From the NCBI GenBank assembly GCA_002077045.2, contig KZ111158.1:426210-490209 (forward strand): a DNA stretch of 64,000 nt, read 5' to 3'. The DNA comes from Rachicladosporium sp. CCFEE 5018 (taxonomy: Eukaryota; Ascomycota; Dothideomycetes; Cladosporiales; Cladosporiaceae). Below, piece by piece: positions 39,755 to 50,873 of this stretch; within the stretch, counting starts at the first letter, position 1, and each line of letters begins with the position of its first letter. The translations under genes were made by a program, and so were the position numbers. The notes under the pieces were generated by a model, which was given only the letters and a program-made list of their open reading frames with translations, did not search any database and was not told where the DNA came from.

Positions 39755-40898
39755 CTAGTCGTCCTCCAATGCATTGATGCGTTTCTTCATGAACTCGAAA
39801 TTGCTAAAGAAGATCATGTTGATGAGACATGATCGTACGACCGAAACACCGAGACCTGTCTCAATGTCAGCATTTACGTCCCAGATTTACCATGGTGCGG
39901 ATTACGTGATCCCTACCTCTATAGCTTGTGAACTCGAAGAACTTGATCTTCGGCCTCACTGCGTTCTTCGCATTATTCGATAACAGAGCTTTCTGGTACA
40001 TCGTTTTTGCCACATCGATGGGGTAGATGCATGCCCAGCTCACGATTCCACACAGACCGCCCGCAATCACCACAGCATACGGACTCGTCGGCTCCTTCCC
40101 TCGAGCGTTGGCAAGTATCTGCTTCGCGCTCTCGTATGTCATGAAGTAAATTGCCGTACCAACCGTATCCCTGAGGAGATGAAGCCTATATCCAGAGTAC
40201 AGCCCAGCGATACCACGATCCCGAGTGAGTCGCTTTGCGGTATACATGCTCCCCGACTTGAGGTCCACCTGGCTGTTGGGTGTACCAGGCTGTCCGAGAG
40301 TCTTACTTTTCGCCGCCTGTGCCGCGGAAAGAGCCTCTCGATGCATCTTCCCAGCCAGCTGCTCATTCAGCTTAGTCAACTCGAACGGACACGAGAGTGT
40401 AGTTATGACAGCTCCAGCCATGGCTCCCGCCGTTCCAAAGCACGCCAGGGTATAGATGTTCGGATAGCTATGCCTTGCGTTCGCCATCTCCAGCGGGCTC
40501 TTCCCAGTCATACTCTTGATCGTCCGATCGCAAGAGTACTTCGCTCGTTGGTACAAACTGAATGATATCGTTCGTACGACAGTGACACTAATGATCGGCG
40601 GCGTGACACCTCGCCAGAACGCTCGCAGCCCTTCAGTCTTATACGCATCCATGACAACGTGCGAGAAGGTCCCACCATAGCTCTGCATGCGGCTCTTTGC
40701 GAAGTCGAGCGGGTATGCTGCGAACGTACTCATAACGCTCGATGTCGATGCGGAGATCTCGGTGCGGTATTTGCGAGCGAACCGCTTCATGTCCGAGCTG
40801 AGCTCGAAGTGATATATATCATTGAGCCTGCTACCCTTCCTTGGCCCCGAACCCGATGGTGGTGATGTGTTTCTCCCATCGCTGCGGTCTTCGGACAT
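39755..40898 (-). CDS. Mitochondrial carrier family (SLC25) protein
   Basis: Two exons on the minus strand, 39917-40898 and 39755-39855 (61-nt intron, GTAGGG...GACAG), 360 residues. Splicing replaces a dead-end tail with FTSYRGLGVSVVRSCLINMI and SNFEFMKKRIN, the usual carrier C-terminus. Three carrier repeats are visible, each with a PX(D/E)XX(K/R)-type signature: AYPLDFAKSRMQ, SCPFELTKLNEQ and IYPIDVAKTMYQ. Six membrane helices are expected in the inner mitochondrial membrane. The substrate is not assigned. The middle repeat has a long matrix loop (AQAAKSKTLGQPGTPN). Confidence 0.88.
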
Positions 40899-41710
40899 GA
40901 TCGGAGGGAGAAGACAGGAGCCTTCAGGGCGTTCGATGGAGTGCCTTGCGGGGGCGCTCCATGAAGCCTGACGGAAGACTTGCCGGTCTCAATGGATGCG
41001 TGAATAGCAGGCGGATCGCGAAAGGAGCAGCCGTCCGGGAGGTATGGTCGCAGTATTAATCGGTTGCGAATACAGTGTTATCGCTCGCTGTCCATAGGCT
41101 GAGGCGGATCTTGCGAAGCGTATAGTCCTATTGCCTTGATATAGTCACTCCACGTTTCGAGTCTGCAGTGGTATACTTGCTCTGCTGTCGGGAAGAGTGT
41201 AGTTACAACAGTAAGACCGGCGAGATGAGCAAGCGAGAAGTCCAGGGTCAGATCGTACTAGCTTGGCGTGCGGTGCTATGTATACAGTACAGTGTACCTC
41301 AACATGCAGATGTGAGAAAGTCACTCTCAGAAAGTCACTCGAACCTACATCATGAGCTCCAATGCAGTTAGCGCTGCCCCACTTCGGCGGCAGTGGCCGC
41401 CTCCGACATCCCGCCTGTTCTTGACATGTGATCGTCATCATGAAGTGAGGTCAACGAACTTGAGTGCATGCGAGGCCGATGAGGTGAGCTGCAACAGAGT
41501 GAAGTGGACGAATTGAGATAGCGTGGCTGATCATGAGGCAGTGAGGTCAACGGGGCGAGCCTGACGAAGCGAATTCGAGGGTGGGAATCTGATTAAGTGA
41601 GGTCGCGCGTGTAAGAATCCACAGATTGAAGAACATCGCGTCAAACCCGCACGGTGAGGATCCGAAGGACGATGCAGAGCGCAGTCATGTATCCTACGCA
41701 TTATACGCAC
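40899..41710. other. Intergenic, carrier promoter side
   Basis: About 810 bases upstream of the carrier and downstream of MPP10. There is a tandem AGAAAGTCACTC repeat around 41315-41340. An AGTGAGGTCAAC sequence occurs twice (near 41444 and 41541), with a shortened version near 41598. No gene was recognised. Confidence 0.4.
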
Positions 41711-43813
41711 CTACAACTTGAACCTTGAACCGCCCTGCGACCCCGTCTCCGCCTCCTTGATAGCCCTCCCCTGGACATCCTTCATCTCGCCCTTCTTCCC
41801 AATCACCTTGACTCCACCCTTCTTCAGATCACTAACAACATCCCTCTTCTCCTTCTCGCCCTTACTCTCAGTCTTCTCCGACTCATTGCCGCCAGCTTTG
41901 CGGATCCTCTCCTTCTCGCGGCGGCGTCTGCGCTTGCGGTCTTCGCGAGACAGCTCTTCGCGACCCGAAGGCAGGCCAGACTTGCCGACAACTTCAGCGT
42001 TATTGCCATTCGCTGCTTCGCCGGCTTTGTAGATTTCTTGAGGCGCCAGCTGGCTTGCGCCGGCGACGTCGCCACCAGCGCTAGGTCGAGCGTCTTCCAT
42101 TGTGATTGTGGGTGCGTCGACTCGAATGTCGATCTGTGCGGTCGGCTGCTTGGGCCGGAAGTGCCACGATGACAGACTGTCCAGCTTGGACGAGATGTCG
42201 CGCCACATAGCCTCGATCTCCTTGTGTTCCTTAGCAAGCTTCTCGTCCTTTGCGTCGACATACGTGGGATCTGTCTGGCGAAGATGCTCTTCTTCGTACT
42301 CCTCAGCCAAGCCTTTCTTGCTCTTGCTATCATCGAGTTCGAAGTCGAGCTTTCCACGACGGCCCTTGCCCGTAGCAAGATCATTTGGCCGTCTGCGGAT
42401 GATGTCCTGAAAGTCTTGCGCCAGGATGCGCCGTCTGATCAGCTCCTCAATGCTCTCGCTGACCTCTGCCGTGATGACAGGCACAGGCTTGCCAGCTCGT
42501 TCGAAGTCGAGATCCTCTTCTAGTAGCGAGTTTATCGGCCGATCAGCAGCTCTTGCCTCACCAGACAATGTCCAGTCACGCTTTGCAACGTTTGCAGCCT
42601 CCAGCTTGCGGATCTCCTCTGCAATGGCCGCCCGTCTCCTCTCGTGGGCTGACTTACGAGACTTGGGATCTCCTGGGTCAAGCTCGTTCTCTTCCTCTTC
42701 CTCCTCTGACTCTTCATCCTCGAAAAGCTCGCGATGCACGGCAGCCATGTTACGTTCAGTCTCCTCTGCATCCTCGTCGACCTCGGCCGCACTATTAATA
42801 TTCGATGCAGTCTTAGCAGGAAAGTTGTGCGGATTCGGTCGCCCTTTCTTGTTTGGCCGCTTCTTTTGTGCTGGCGGAGCGAAGTCTTTATACATGATGT
42901 TGTTGGTGTTGCCCATGCCGCCCATATCATCCATCTCGCCAGCTTCGAGTTCGTCCTCCTCGTCCTCACTGGGTGCATCTGGATCGCCGAAGCCACCCGC
43001 TTCTCCCTCATCGTCGTCGTCGTCATCGTCGACTACTCCGACAGCTGCACCAGTCATTTCTTCATCCTCGCCGTCGATCGCGCCTCCCAAGTACGGGTCA
43101 GCATCCCAGTCCACGTCCTCCTCGTCGCTCGCAGCACCATCATTCTCGCCGCGCGCGTCTTGCTGCTCGAGAAACTCAGATTGCTTGTTGAAGTTATCGA
43201 TTGAGAAGAAGCCATCGTTCAAACCGAATTTGTCGGTCACCAATTCCTCTGCCGGCTCATCAGGTCTTTCGTCCGCGTCTTCACTGTCGAGCTCCATATC
43301 CTCGTCCAATGCATCTTGCGCGATCTCGCCGTCCGTGTCAAGGTCCTCGTCCATAGCATCCGAGGTGCCATCGTACTGCACATCTTCGTCGACATCTCCA
43401 CCATCGAGCTCCCAGTCTACACCTTCCTCTCCCAGCACACTCTCGTCTTCCTCCTGGCTACCGCTGACATCTGGCTTAGTGTCTTGCTCGGCTTCCGCTT
43501 CCAGTATGCCCAGCTCAACTTCCTTGCGGGTCGCATCTATCACCCGTCTAGCTTGCTCCCATACCTGCTCGACTCCAAAGCCAGCAACGTGTACTTGCTT
43601 CAGCTGAAGCACACTCTCGTCAGGCGCAGTCTGTCCACGCTTCCGCTTCTTGCGCGCATCCTGTAGGCGCTGCTGCTGCGTTACACTGATCTCAGAGGCG
43701 ATCGGGTCAAGGGCGTTCTTCAAATAGGCGAGTATGTCTGTATGCAGCGGGAGGCTCGGCTGGAGGAATGTATGAGGCGCACCCTCGAGAGTGCTGAGGA
43801 ACGTGCTTGCCAT
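41711..43813 (-). CDS. MPP10: MPP10, U3 snoRNP component (complete, copy B)
   Basis: Complete 700-residue Mpp10 in one exon, from ATG 43813 to TAG/TAA-side stop at 41711. The N-terminus carries LEGAPHTFLQPSLPLHTD and QQQRLQDARKKRKRGQ. A long acidic domain follows (residues about 110-370), then MYKDFAPPAQKKRPNKKGRP. The conserved C-terminal block includes EEYEEEHLRQTDPTY, MWRDISSKLDSLSSWHFRPKQP, APQEIYKAG and LSREDRKRRRRREKERIRKAGG. It acts with Imp3/Imp4 in the SSU processome. The part 5' of 42697 corresponds to copy A. The large 393-codon antisense Ser-rich frame is a shadow of the acidic codons. Confidence 0.95.
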   Translation of the reverse strand: MASTFLSTLEGAPHTFLQPSLPLHTDILAYLKNALDPIASEISVTQQQRLQDARKKRKRGQTAPDESVLQLKQVHVAGFGVEQVWEQARRVIDATRKEVELGILEAEAEQDTKPDVSGSQEEDESVLGEEGVDWELDGGDVDEDVQYDGTSDAMDEDLDTDGEIAQDALDEDMELDSEDADERPDEPAEELVTDKFGLNDGFFSIDNFNKQSEFLEQQDARGENDGAASDEEDVDWDADPYLGGAIDGEDEEMTGAAVGVVDDDDDDDEGEAGGFGDPDAPSEDEEDELEAGEMDDMGGMGNTNNIMYKDFAPPAQKKRPNKKGRPNPHNFPAKTASNINSAAEVDEDAEETERNMAAVHRELFEDEESEEEEEENELDPGDPKSRKSAHERRRAAIAEEIRKLEAANVAKRDWTLSGEARAADRPINSLLEEDLDFERAGKPVPVITAEVSESIEELIRRRILAQDFQDIIRRRPNDLATGKGRRGKLDFELDDSKSKKGLAEEYEEEHLRQTDPTYVDAKDEKLAKEHKEIEAMWRDISSKLDSLSSWHFRPKQPTAQIDIRVDAPTITMEDARPSAGGDVAGASQLAPQEIYKAGEAANGNNAEVVGKSGLPSGREELSREDRKRRRRREKERIRKAGGNESEKTESKGEKEKRDVVSDLKKGGVKVIGKKGEMKDVQGRAIKEAETGSQGGSRFKL

Positions 43814-44262
43814 ATTTGCTCAGCAGTGATGGCGTCCTTTAGGTCGTCGCCAGAACTGGGGTACTACCAACTGAAGAAAATCGACGGGTAGAGGATATGG
43901 CTCGGTCCGCGCGAGATCGCGCCTAGATAAGCCAAATTAGTGAGATGGCATTGGATTCGAGAATCTGGATTCCATTCTGTTCCCACATCACGTTGCGACC
44001 ATTGCTTCGCAATACTTCCATTCAAGAGGCCGTTCCTCAGTATCAACGCTTGGCTGTGAAGTCGTAGTCATCACTACAGGCTGCGTTTCCTGTGGAAGCT
44101 TCACAAGAGGATGCCAGCGGAAATCTACCCTTGAACACAATAGCGTCACGTAAAGCGTACAAGTCTACCTAGAAACATGCAAATATATGGTACGGTTCCT
44201 ATCACGGCTAGTGGTGGGACTGCTCTTCTATCCTATGTCTGATCTGGACATGGCGCATTTCA
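43814..44262. other. Intergenic, MPP10 promoter side (copy B)
   Basis: Near-identical to 1118-1566. Nothing beyond the presumed MPP10 promoter was recognised. Confidence 0.45.
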
Positions 44263-44667
44263 TCACTTGTCCTCAATGGCACTCACAGTCGCCCAATGAT
44301 CCTTGAACTGCCCATCGACGACAGTCATGAAATCCATGATCCTGAGCTCGATCGGTCCATTGGTCGCCGGCTTGCCCATGAGATCTCCGACCTGCGTCCC
44401 ACGGAGATACTTGGTCGTTGCGACGACATTGCCATCGCTCAGACAGTGGACGATTTCGATCTTGAGGTCTTTGATGTTCGAGTGGATGTACCTCATGATG
44501 AAGTGGACGCCGTCGATGTTGGGCGACTGGCCCTGAGCTGCGGTATGGTCGACGAAGTCTTTGTGGGTGAGCTTGTCGATCAGGTCGAAGTTGCCGTTCT
44601 GCTGGACTTCGGTGACGAAGCGATGCATCTGGGCAACATTGGCGGCGGCGGCGTCGGTTGAGGCCAT
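44263..44667 (-). CDS. SnoaL-like/NTF2-fold protein (copy B)
   Basis: 134 residues, identical in sequence to the copy A protein (1567-1971), although the DNA differs at a few silent sites. This argues for purifying selection or recent homogenisation. An upstream ATG at 44817 is in frame here only because a stop present in copy A has been lost; that extension is not conserved, so the start at 44667 is used. Same small NTF2-like fold with DKLTHKDFVDH and DFMTVVDGQFKDHWATV. Divergent from DUF1772. Confidence 0.85.
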   Translation of the reverse strand: MASTDAAAANVAQMHRFVTEVQQNGNFDLIDKLTHKDFVDHTAAQGQSPNIDGVHFIMRYIHSNIKDLKIEIVHCLSDGNVVATTKYLRGTQVGDLMGKPATNGPIELRIMDFMTVVDGQFKDHWATVSAIEDK

Positions 44668-45774
44668 CGTGTTTATGTTTTGTGGCTTCCCGAGGCAGGT
44701 CAGTTGATTGTTTCGTCTCATGTTCATTATCCATACACTTACCGAAGCTGAGGAATCCTGGAGATCGTGAGAGGAGACTGCTGGAGGTGTGAGGATGACA
44801 TGTGAGAGCGAAGTCATTCACAGCTGGGAGTCACTGATTCTTATACCCAGCAGCCAGACCCAATTAGCCAGACCGGTCACTGTCAACGACTACCGAATGA
44901 GGTAGGTAGAGATGAGTGGATCTTTAACCTCGCATACCGAAGCAGATGTTGTGGACCGGCCAGACAACAAAGCCTTTGAATCCTTCGACGCTCCCGATGA
45001 GAGCGAGCTGCATACACTACATGCACAATACGCCGTAGCGAGCATGCATCGTGCTTCGAGTTGCCGTGAATGATAGGCTCTTCAGACACAATTCAATGGC
45101 ATACTAGGAGGACTGAGTATCTATGGAGCTACGTTCAGACTATGCAGTACAGTTGTGGTTCGTCGCAAGGCATGATCCTTGGACGGGCTTTTCGCATGAA
45201 CGTAATTTGTGCTCAACACGCAGTCAACCATGAAGTCGGTGGTAAGCATAACTCGACTGTAAAGCCCGTTCCTAACATCGATCAAGCGGATGAACTCACT
45301 GGCGATGACAACGGCGGTACACTAACGCCGTGCTTGATCGGAGAGTGGAGTTTGGACCACCCTAGCGCAACGCCACGTTATGCAGCGCCTCTTCGGGCCT
45401 AGCGCCTGCAAGCTAAATGCTCATAAGCTCTGCCCATCACCTCCTCAGCTCTTCAGCTATCAGGCCGATTGCCAGGAGATTGCCATTTAGACCAGATGGC
45501 AATTGCCGCATGCAAGCCGAGCGGGTCTGAGTTGTTGCGTGGCTGCGTAATGATCTGGCCCTTGGATCGCATCAAGTGGGTAGCAGCTGGAAAAAGGCAT
45601 TGAGTATATCTTGCACGCTTCCCGTTTTCCTCGCTCTTTCCTGTCTTCCTCGTCTTATATGAGTCTACCACACGCGCCTTCACGACGAAGCTTCTTCCCT
45701 TACAATCAGCAATACCTACCGCCGAGCAGCTCTTCACATCTTCCTCTCCTAGGACCCCCTCTACGGAAGGCGCC
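44668..45774. promoter_or_regulatory. Shared upstream region of SnoaL and DUF1772 genes (copy B)
   Basis: Corresponds to 1972-3091. The SnoaL-proximal two-thirds align well with small indels (for example a missing block near 45283). The DUF1772-proximal part is strongly diverged. Confidence 0.45.
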
Positions 45775-46242
45775 ATGGACCTCCCACTCGCCGCCCAGCT
45801 CGCAATTCCCAGCGGCTTCATCCTCGGCAGCTACAACGCCGTCTTCTCCCAAAATGTCATCCCACATCTCTACAACCAACCAGCCTCAGTCTCGACCCCG
45901 ATCTTCGCCAAAGTCTTCAACATCGGCGCCTTGACAATCGCCCCTATGGCTTCGACAGCAATCATCGCACACGCCTATCTCGCATACACGCAGCCGTCAA
46001 AACGGCAGTACTACACGACTGCTGCGGTCTTGACAGCATTGTCATTACCGCTCACGAGTGTGGTGATGAAGCCGGGGATCAATCGACTGATTGAGATTAG
46101 CAAAAGTAGTGAGTTGCTGGCTAAGCCGGGGATCGATGCTGAGGCTGTGAAGTTCTTGAAGGCTTGGGTTACGCAGAATTACTTCAGAGGGTCGTTGCAT
46201 TTGGTTGCTGGGTTTCTGGGGCTGTATGCTGCTTTGACTTAG
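45775..46242 (+). CDS. DUF1772 (anthrone-oxygenase-like) membrane protein, copy B
   Basis: 155 residues, single exon, start in a CGCCATGG context. It matches copy A except for one missing residue (AAQ-LAIPSG) and a handful of conservative changes (PSKRQYYTTAAVL, LVAGFLGL). Four hydrophobic segments are kept, as is the central MKPGINRLIEISKSSELLAKPG loop. No enzymatic function can be assigned from sequence. Retention of an intact frame in both copies supports function. Confidence 0.85.
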   Translation: MDLPLAAQLAIPSGFILGSYNAVFSQNVIPHLYNQPASVSTPIFAKVFNIGALTIAPMASTAIIAHAYLAYTQPSKRQYYTTAAVLTALSLPLTSVVMKPGINRLIEISKSSELLAKPGIDAEAVKFLKAWVTQNYFRGSLHLVAGFLGLYAALT

Positions 46243-46850
46243 CATTCGACATAGCGGAGTGGTGGTCAAATGGCGGACAACAGCCATCGATTCTGAGTAG
46301 ATTGCAGCCTCTGTGTGGCTCTCACAGTCCAGTCGATCTGTCGATGTGGGCGAGCTCAAGGCACGTGAAGCAAGGTGGCGGTTGGACACTGCACGCGAGA
46401 GAGGATATAGGGTCGACTGAGCGACGTAAGAGGAAGGCGCGAGTGATGTCTGCAGATTGCTCGGCATCAGCTCAATTTCCTTGGATGTCAATGTATAGAT
46501 GGTGTCCCAATAGCATAATGCTCGTTCGCGACTCCTTGAATAATTACTGTGATGCTTGCGCCATCAGCTGATGGATACTTTTTGTGTTCCAGTAGTGCTG
46601 TATCAATTCCCCAGGCACTGTACTCGAGTGTAAGGTATAATAAGCTTCCTGAAGTAAGGCCGATAGAAGCTTTTACAGCCCGCGGAAGCATCCCAAGAGT
46701 TGCGCCGGTGATGTCGACGACTCGCACTTGGCTGAAGCCTCGCTAGGGTACCTTACCTACCTAATTCAGCGTGACGTCTTCCACCGCCTAACATGTCGCG
46801 CCTGACGCTCCACTTCTCTGTCGAACTCATTATTGCGATGATAGTGGATC
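46243..46850. other. Intergenic, diverged between copies (copy B)
   Basis: Counterpart of 3563-4078 but poorly alignable and about 90 bases longer. Nothing identified. Confidence 0.4.
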
Positions 46851-48352
46851 ATGCCACCGCGACAACGGTGTGATCCTTGCTATACGTCTCGAAGAGCATG
46901 TGACAAAGCCCGACCAACCTGCAGTAGCTGTTCGACACATGGTCTGGCCTGCAGCTATCCCGACGCCACAGCATTTCGATTCGTCAATCATACTCGCGCA
47001 GGCGCAATTCAAACACGACGTACAGGAGGAAGTAGCAGATTCACTGCAAGTGACGCAGACGTGGCTGTGAGAAGCTCAGGTCCGGTGTTTGGTGTTGTAC
47101 GCATACCAAGTGGTCCCTTGCACTATGTCCCGTCACTAATACCCTACATCAGAGCCCTGTGCTTGCACCTCCACTACTCTGGTCCCTAGAAGAACGCGTC
47201 CTCACTCGCTTCACCGCACGATGGGCAACCGGTAACACTTGCCTAGGGAGCTACGATGTCTACAGATCAACAACGAGTAACGATGCCGTGCTATCAGCCA
47301 TACGAGCAGTCGCATACGCCGACCTCGCGGTCGTCGAACGGCACGACGACTTCGCTACCAAAGCGGTGAACTCATACCTGGCAACCTTGCGATCGATACA
47401 GCGCCTGCTGAATGGATCCGAGGGCGACCTTGTGGGCATCAGCTCGGATCTGCTCGCCGCAGTACTTGCACTCGACACGCTCGAGATACTCTACATTCGT
47501 CGGCCGACTCCATTGGGCATACATACTGGTGCGATTGTTCGACTACTTCAGATCGAAATGCGGAAATCGTCAATGCATCCCAAGAGCATAATGCTCATAC
47601 GCGCGGCGGCTCCAAGGATTCAAGCCCGGCAATTGCTATGCATTGAGGCTGATCTCAGTGACTGCATTCGATCATGTGCAAAGATTAGCCAGGATTTGAC
47701 AGATGTGCGAGTAGCCAAGTTCATCTGTAACGTCTGCCACGAACTCCGGTCCTTGAAGACAGCACAAGTGAGGCGGAATGCTGCGTCGCTCTGCACGAGG
47801 TCCGTGGATGATGCTATACGTCATTTGCAAGATCTTGTGTTCACAGAAGAATCGCACTGGGCCGTGTGCAGCGAGATGTCGAGATTGGAACCTGTTTGCG
47901 TCCCACTCGAAACTAGCCCATCACAGGCGACATGGCCGAGAACCGCGGCGACGGTACCAACTAGTGTACCAGCAGCTCGGAACTGGATGCTATTCCACAT
48001 GTGTAAGGCTATGATCATGGATGGGCTACTCCGGTGGAATAGTCGTAGAGACGCCATACCAACGGGCCCGGAGGACATGACCAGCCTAAGGTGGCTGTAC
48101 AGCCTCAATGCAAGTATCGAAAGCCTGGCGGACGTAATGCCGTGGCTACTGGGCAATGCCGATACCACTGCCGAATCCCCAAAGGGGCCCTTGCGTGATA
48201 TTGGGCTTGTCATCGTCCAATATCCACTTTGGGCAACATTACAATGCGAGCATGTAGCACCGAAGGCGAAGCTGCACGCTTCCAGGACCATGGCGTTCAT
48301 TGAGGAACAGCGCAATATCTTGAGCCGGGTGAGCCGTCCAGCTGGGACATGA
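46851..48352 (+). CDS. Zn(II)2Cys6 transcription factor, copy B
   Basis: Predicted exons are 46851-47096 and 47153-48352 (GTACGC donor; a GTGTTT donor 12 bases earlier is also in phase), 481 residues. The zinc cluster is intact at C7, C10, C17, C24, C27 and C34 (QRCDPCYTSRRACDK, then CSSCSTHGLACSYP). The C-terminal region keeps FTARWATGNTCLGSYDVY and PLRDIGLVIVQYPLW. By eye about 70% of residues match copy A, with many changes in the DNA-recognition loop and linker. The two factors may therefore differ in target choice. The protein ends a few residues earlier (RPAGT). Confidence 0.83.
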
Positions 48353-50873
48353 TCGAGGCTGTGATAAGGCGCTGCGATATGCAGATGGCAAGCATCATAT
48401 CCAGGTGGGACGTGGACCTAGGTTTAGGAGAGTCTCGAGAGGCGGGATACAAAGTATGTGGAAACGGTCCTCTTCCGGCATTTGAAGGATTCGGCGTCCA
48501 AGAGGTCGTTACTCGACACATATAGCCAAGGTCAGCCTCACATCGCCGAATGCAGTCGCGTGCAGTGGCGTGTAGACATTTGAGACCTGTCATTTCTACA
48601 TAGCCGCGCTGGTTGGCACCGTGTCCAGCGTGTCGGTCATCCCAGAAATGTGGTAACCTGAAGCCACGAAGCTTACCACACTTTTGTTCGCGCGAGCCTT
48701 GACATTACCTGTCATGCCAGGCCTCTGCTCGGGCAGACATTGGAGGAATGGAGTTCATTACTGGTCCGTGGTATTGACACTGCCATCAAGCCAGGCATGT
48801 ACTGATGTCCACAGATCACGACTGGAATGAAGCCTTAGACAGTGCGACAGTGCGAGCGCTGGAATTCTCCGGTATCGTTGAAGAGCAATACTTCGCGACG
48901 TGTCAACTTTGCCGAGGGCATGAGGTTGACCAGCCAGTCCCATGGGCGCGGTAGAAGGCAAAGGCCCAATCCTTACGGCCGACTCTGCACGCCGTGCATT
49001 CTCGGCCCGATGATCGGGTATGGGATCTCCAAGCTCCAGGTCAAAAAAGCGGCCGAGTGCACCCTTGCCTTGTTTCGGTATGCAGAGTCGTAGAGAATGT
49101 ATTTCGCAATATTAATGAGTCATGTTGGTGCCCCGCAAAACAGCCGCACGGTGCGGAACCCAAAACCATCGGCTTGCATTTTCTCGCTTACGTGCAGCCG
49201 AAGTAAGACAGGCAGGCGGACCTTGTTCCCCGGAATTTCAAGTCTGGCGGCTGTTCGATGGGATCTTCCGAGCGGCCCAGCGAGTGTGAGACGGGGAGCG
49301 CAGGCCGCTGGGGAGCCTGCTGTGCCACCCGAGACATGTGCAGCTGCGTTCATGTTGAAGTAAAGTCATTGAGAGAAACTATCAGGCCAAGCAAGTCCAA
49401 ATTGTCGAGGCAAGACATGTACTTGAGGTTGCAGTGCCGTCGGCGTCTATATATGCTTCTCAGAAAGCTCATCGACGAATCGCTTGAGTCGGCGCGAAGA
49501 CAGTGCCAAGCTGAACAACGTGCCTCTCCGTCCCGTCCTAAGCTCCGGCGCTAAGGGCTCAGATGCATGTCTGCATCGCTTTCGATAGCCCAACAATTCG
49601 TGATGCCTGTTCATGCAATCTATGCGGTACGCAATCGGTGGGACATCTTTCCGACCTTGCAGCAACGGCTGCGTCTATTGAAAGTGAATGTCAGCTGATG
49701 TTTATGTCGAAGGGCACAAGGCATGTGGCGATCATCGTCAGGCGCTTGCGCACATCGCCAATAGTTGCACTGGCCTGCATGAGCACAAGTATGGCTGGTC
49801 GTGTTAGTCGCCTGCACGAGGGCGAGACATGCACACTGAGGGAGGTCAGAGTCCAGCGTCACGCCGGGCGGAGAGGGTCAGCACTGGTCTCACAAGGCGA
49901 GGGCGTTAATGTGCGGGCGCATATAGTGGTAGATCATTCGTCGTGTATCAGATGTACTCCCGCGCCAGGCAGCGCGTAGTTGGGGCTATGTGAGACGACC
50001 CAATAAGGGGCCAGCACCAGTGCTGAGGGGATGGGACCGTATGCAGCTCCCATCAACGTGGTTCACGAAGCCCAGCTGGCGACGGCATGGTGGCTATCCG
50101 TGCGGGCCACGACATGTGCAATACTGCTTGTCGCTGCCGCTGCGGCTTGTGACACGAAGCCATCGCCGTTGTGCGTTCATGAGCGCGATCGACGCTTCGT
50201 CCGGAGCGAGCCTTGCCATCGTGCCCGTGCCTCGCGTCCAATGAACGACAACCCCAGACGCGGCCTGGTCGGATCATTAGCCGCCGCATGGATCGCATGG
50301 CCTGTTTAGCGACCGTGAGGGCCAGCACGGGCGGTTCTCCTCTATTCCACTATTGCACATTTCCCCTCCTCCTCTTCTCGAACTTCTGGACCTCTGGACA
50401 TTTCTGGTGTGATCACTGTAGCGGTATTGGACTCCACTGGAATATTCGAGTCCAATTGCTACGGAGTCGTGAATCACGATCACAAGCACGGCGACGTAGA
50501 CCAGCCGCCTACAGACGCTCTTTAGCCGCGTAGCGCATTGGAGTAGGAGTAATACTTCTGTTTCTGGGTCGACAACACATCGGCGCAGGCTGTATAAGAC
50601 AAATCAGAGCGAAATCGTATTGCTGCTCTCAGCAGAACGTCACTGCGATCGAAGGTAACTCACAAGAAAATTGCACAAGCGCTTGACGCGAGTCCCAAGC
50701 GCAAGCATCCGGAGCACTCCTTGAAGCATTCGAATCGCGCTGTCGACTGAACGTCCGTCAGATACACAAGTCGCCGGTCAAGGGTTAGGCGTCATCTCCA
50801 ATCCGAACTCTCTTGGGCCACTGGATCCGTGGAGTGCTATCGCATGCGAATTCCTTGACTTTGAGCAGCTCAG
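48353..50873. promoter_or_regulatory. Long conserved non-coding leader region (copy B)
   Basis: After about 580 diverged bases, sequence from about 48940 to 50873 is nearly identical to 6155-8088 of copy A. It includes the TATATA near 49448, the CT-rich tract and the TATAAG near 50591. No gene is called. Confidence 0.5.

Noticed and set aside
44668..44817. N-terminal extension of the SnoaL protein in copy B
   Set aside because: Copy A has an in-frame stop in the matching sequence, so the extension is not conserved.
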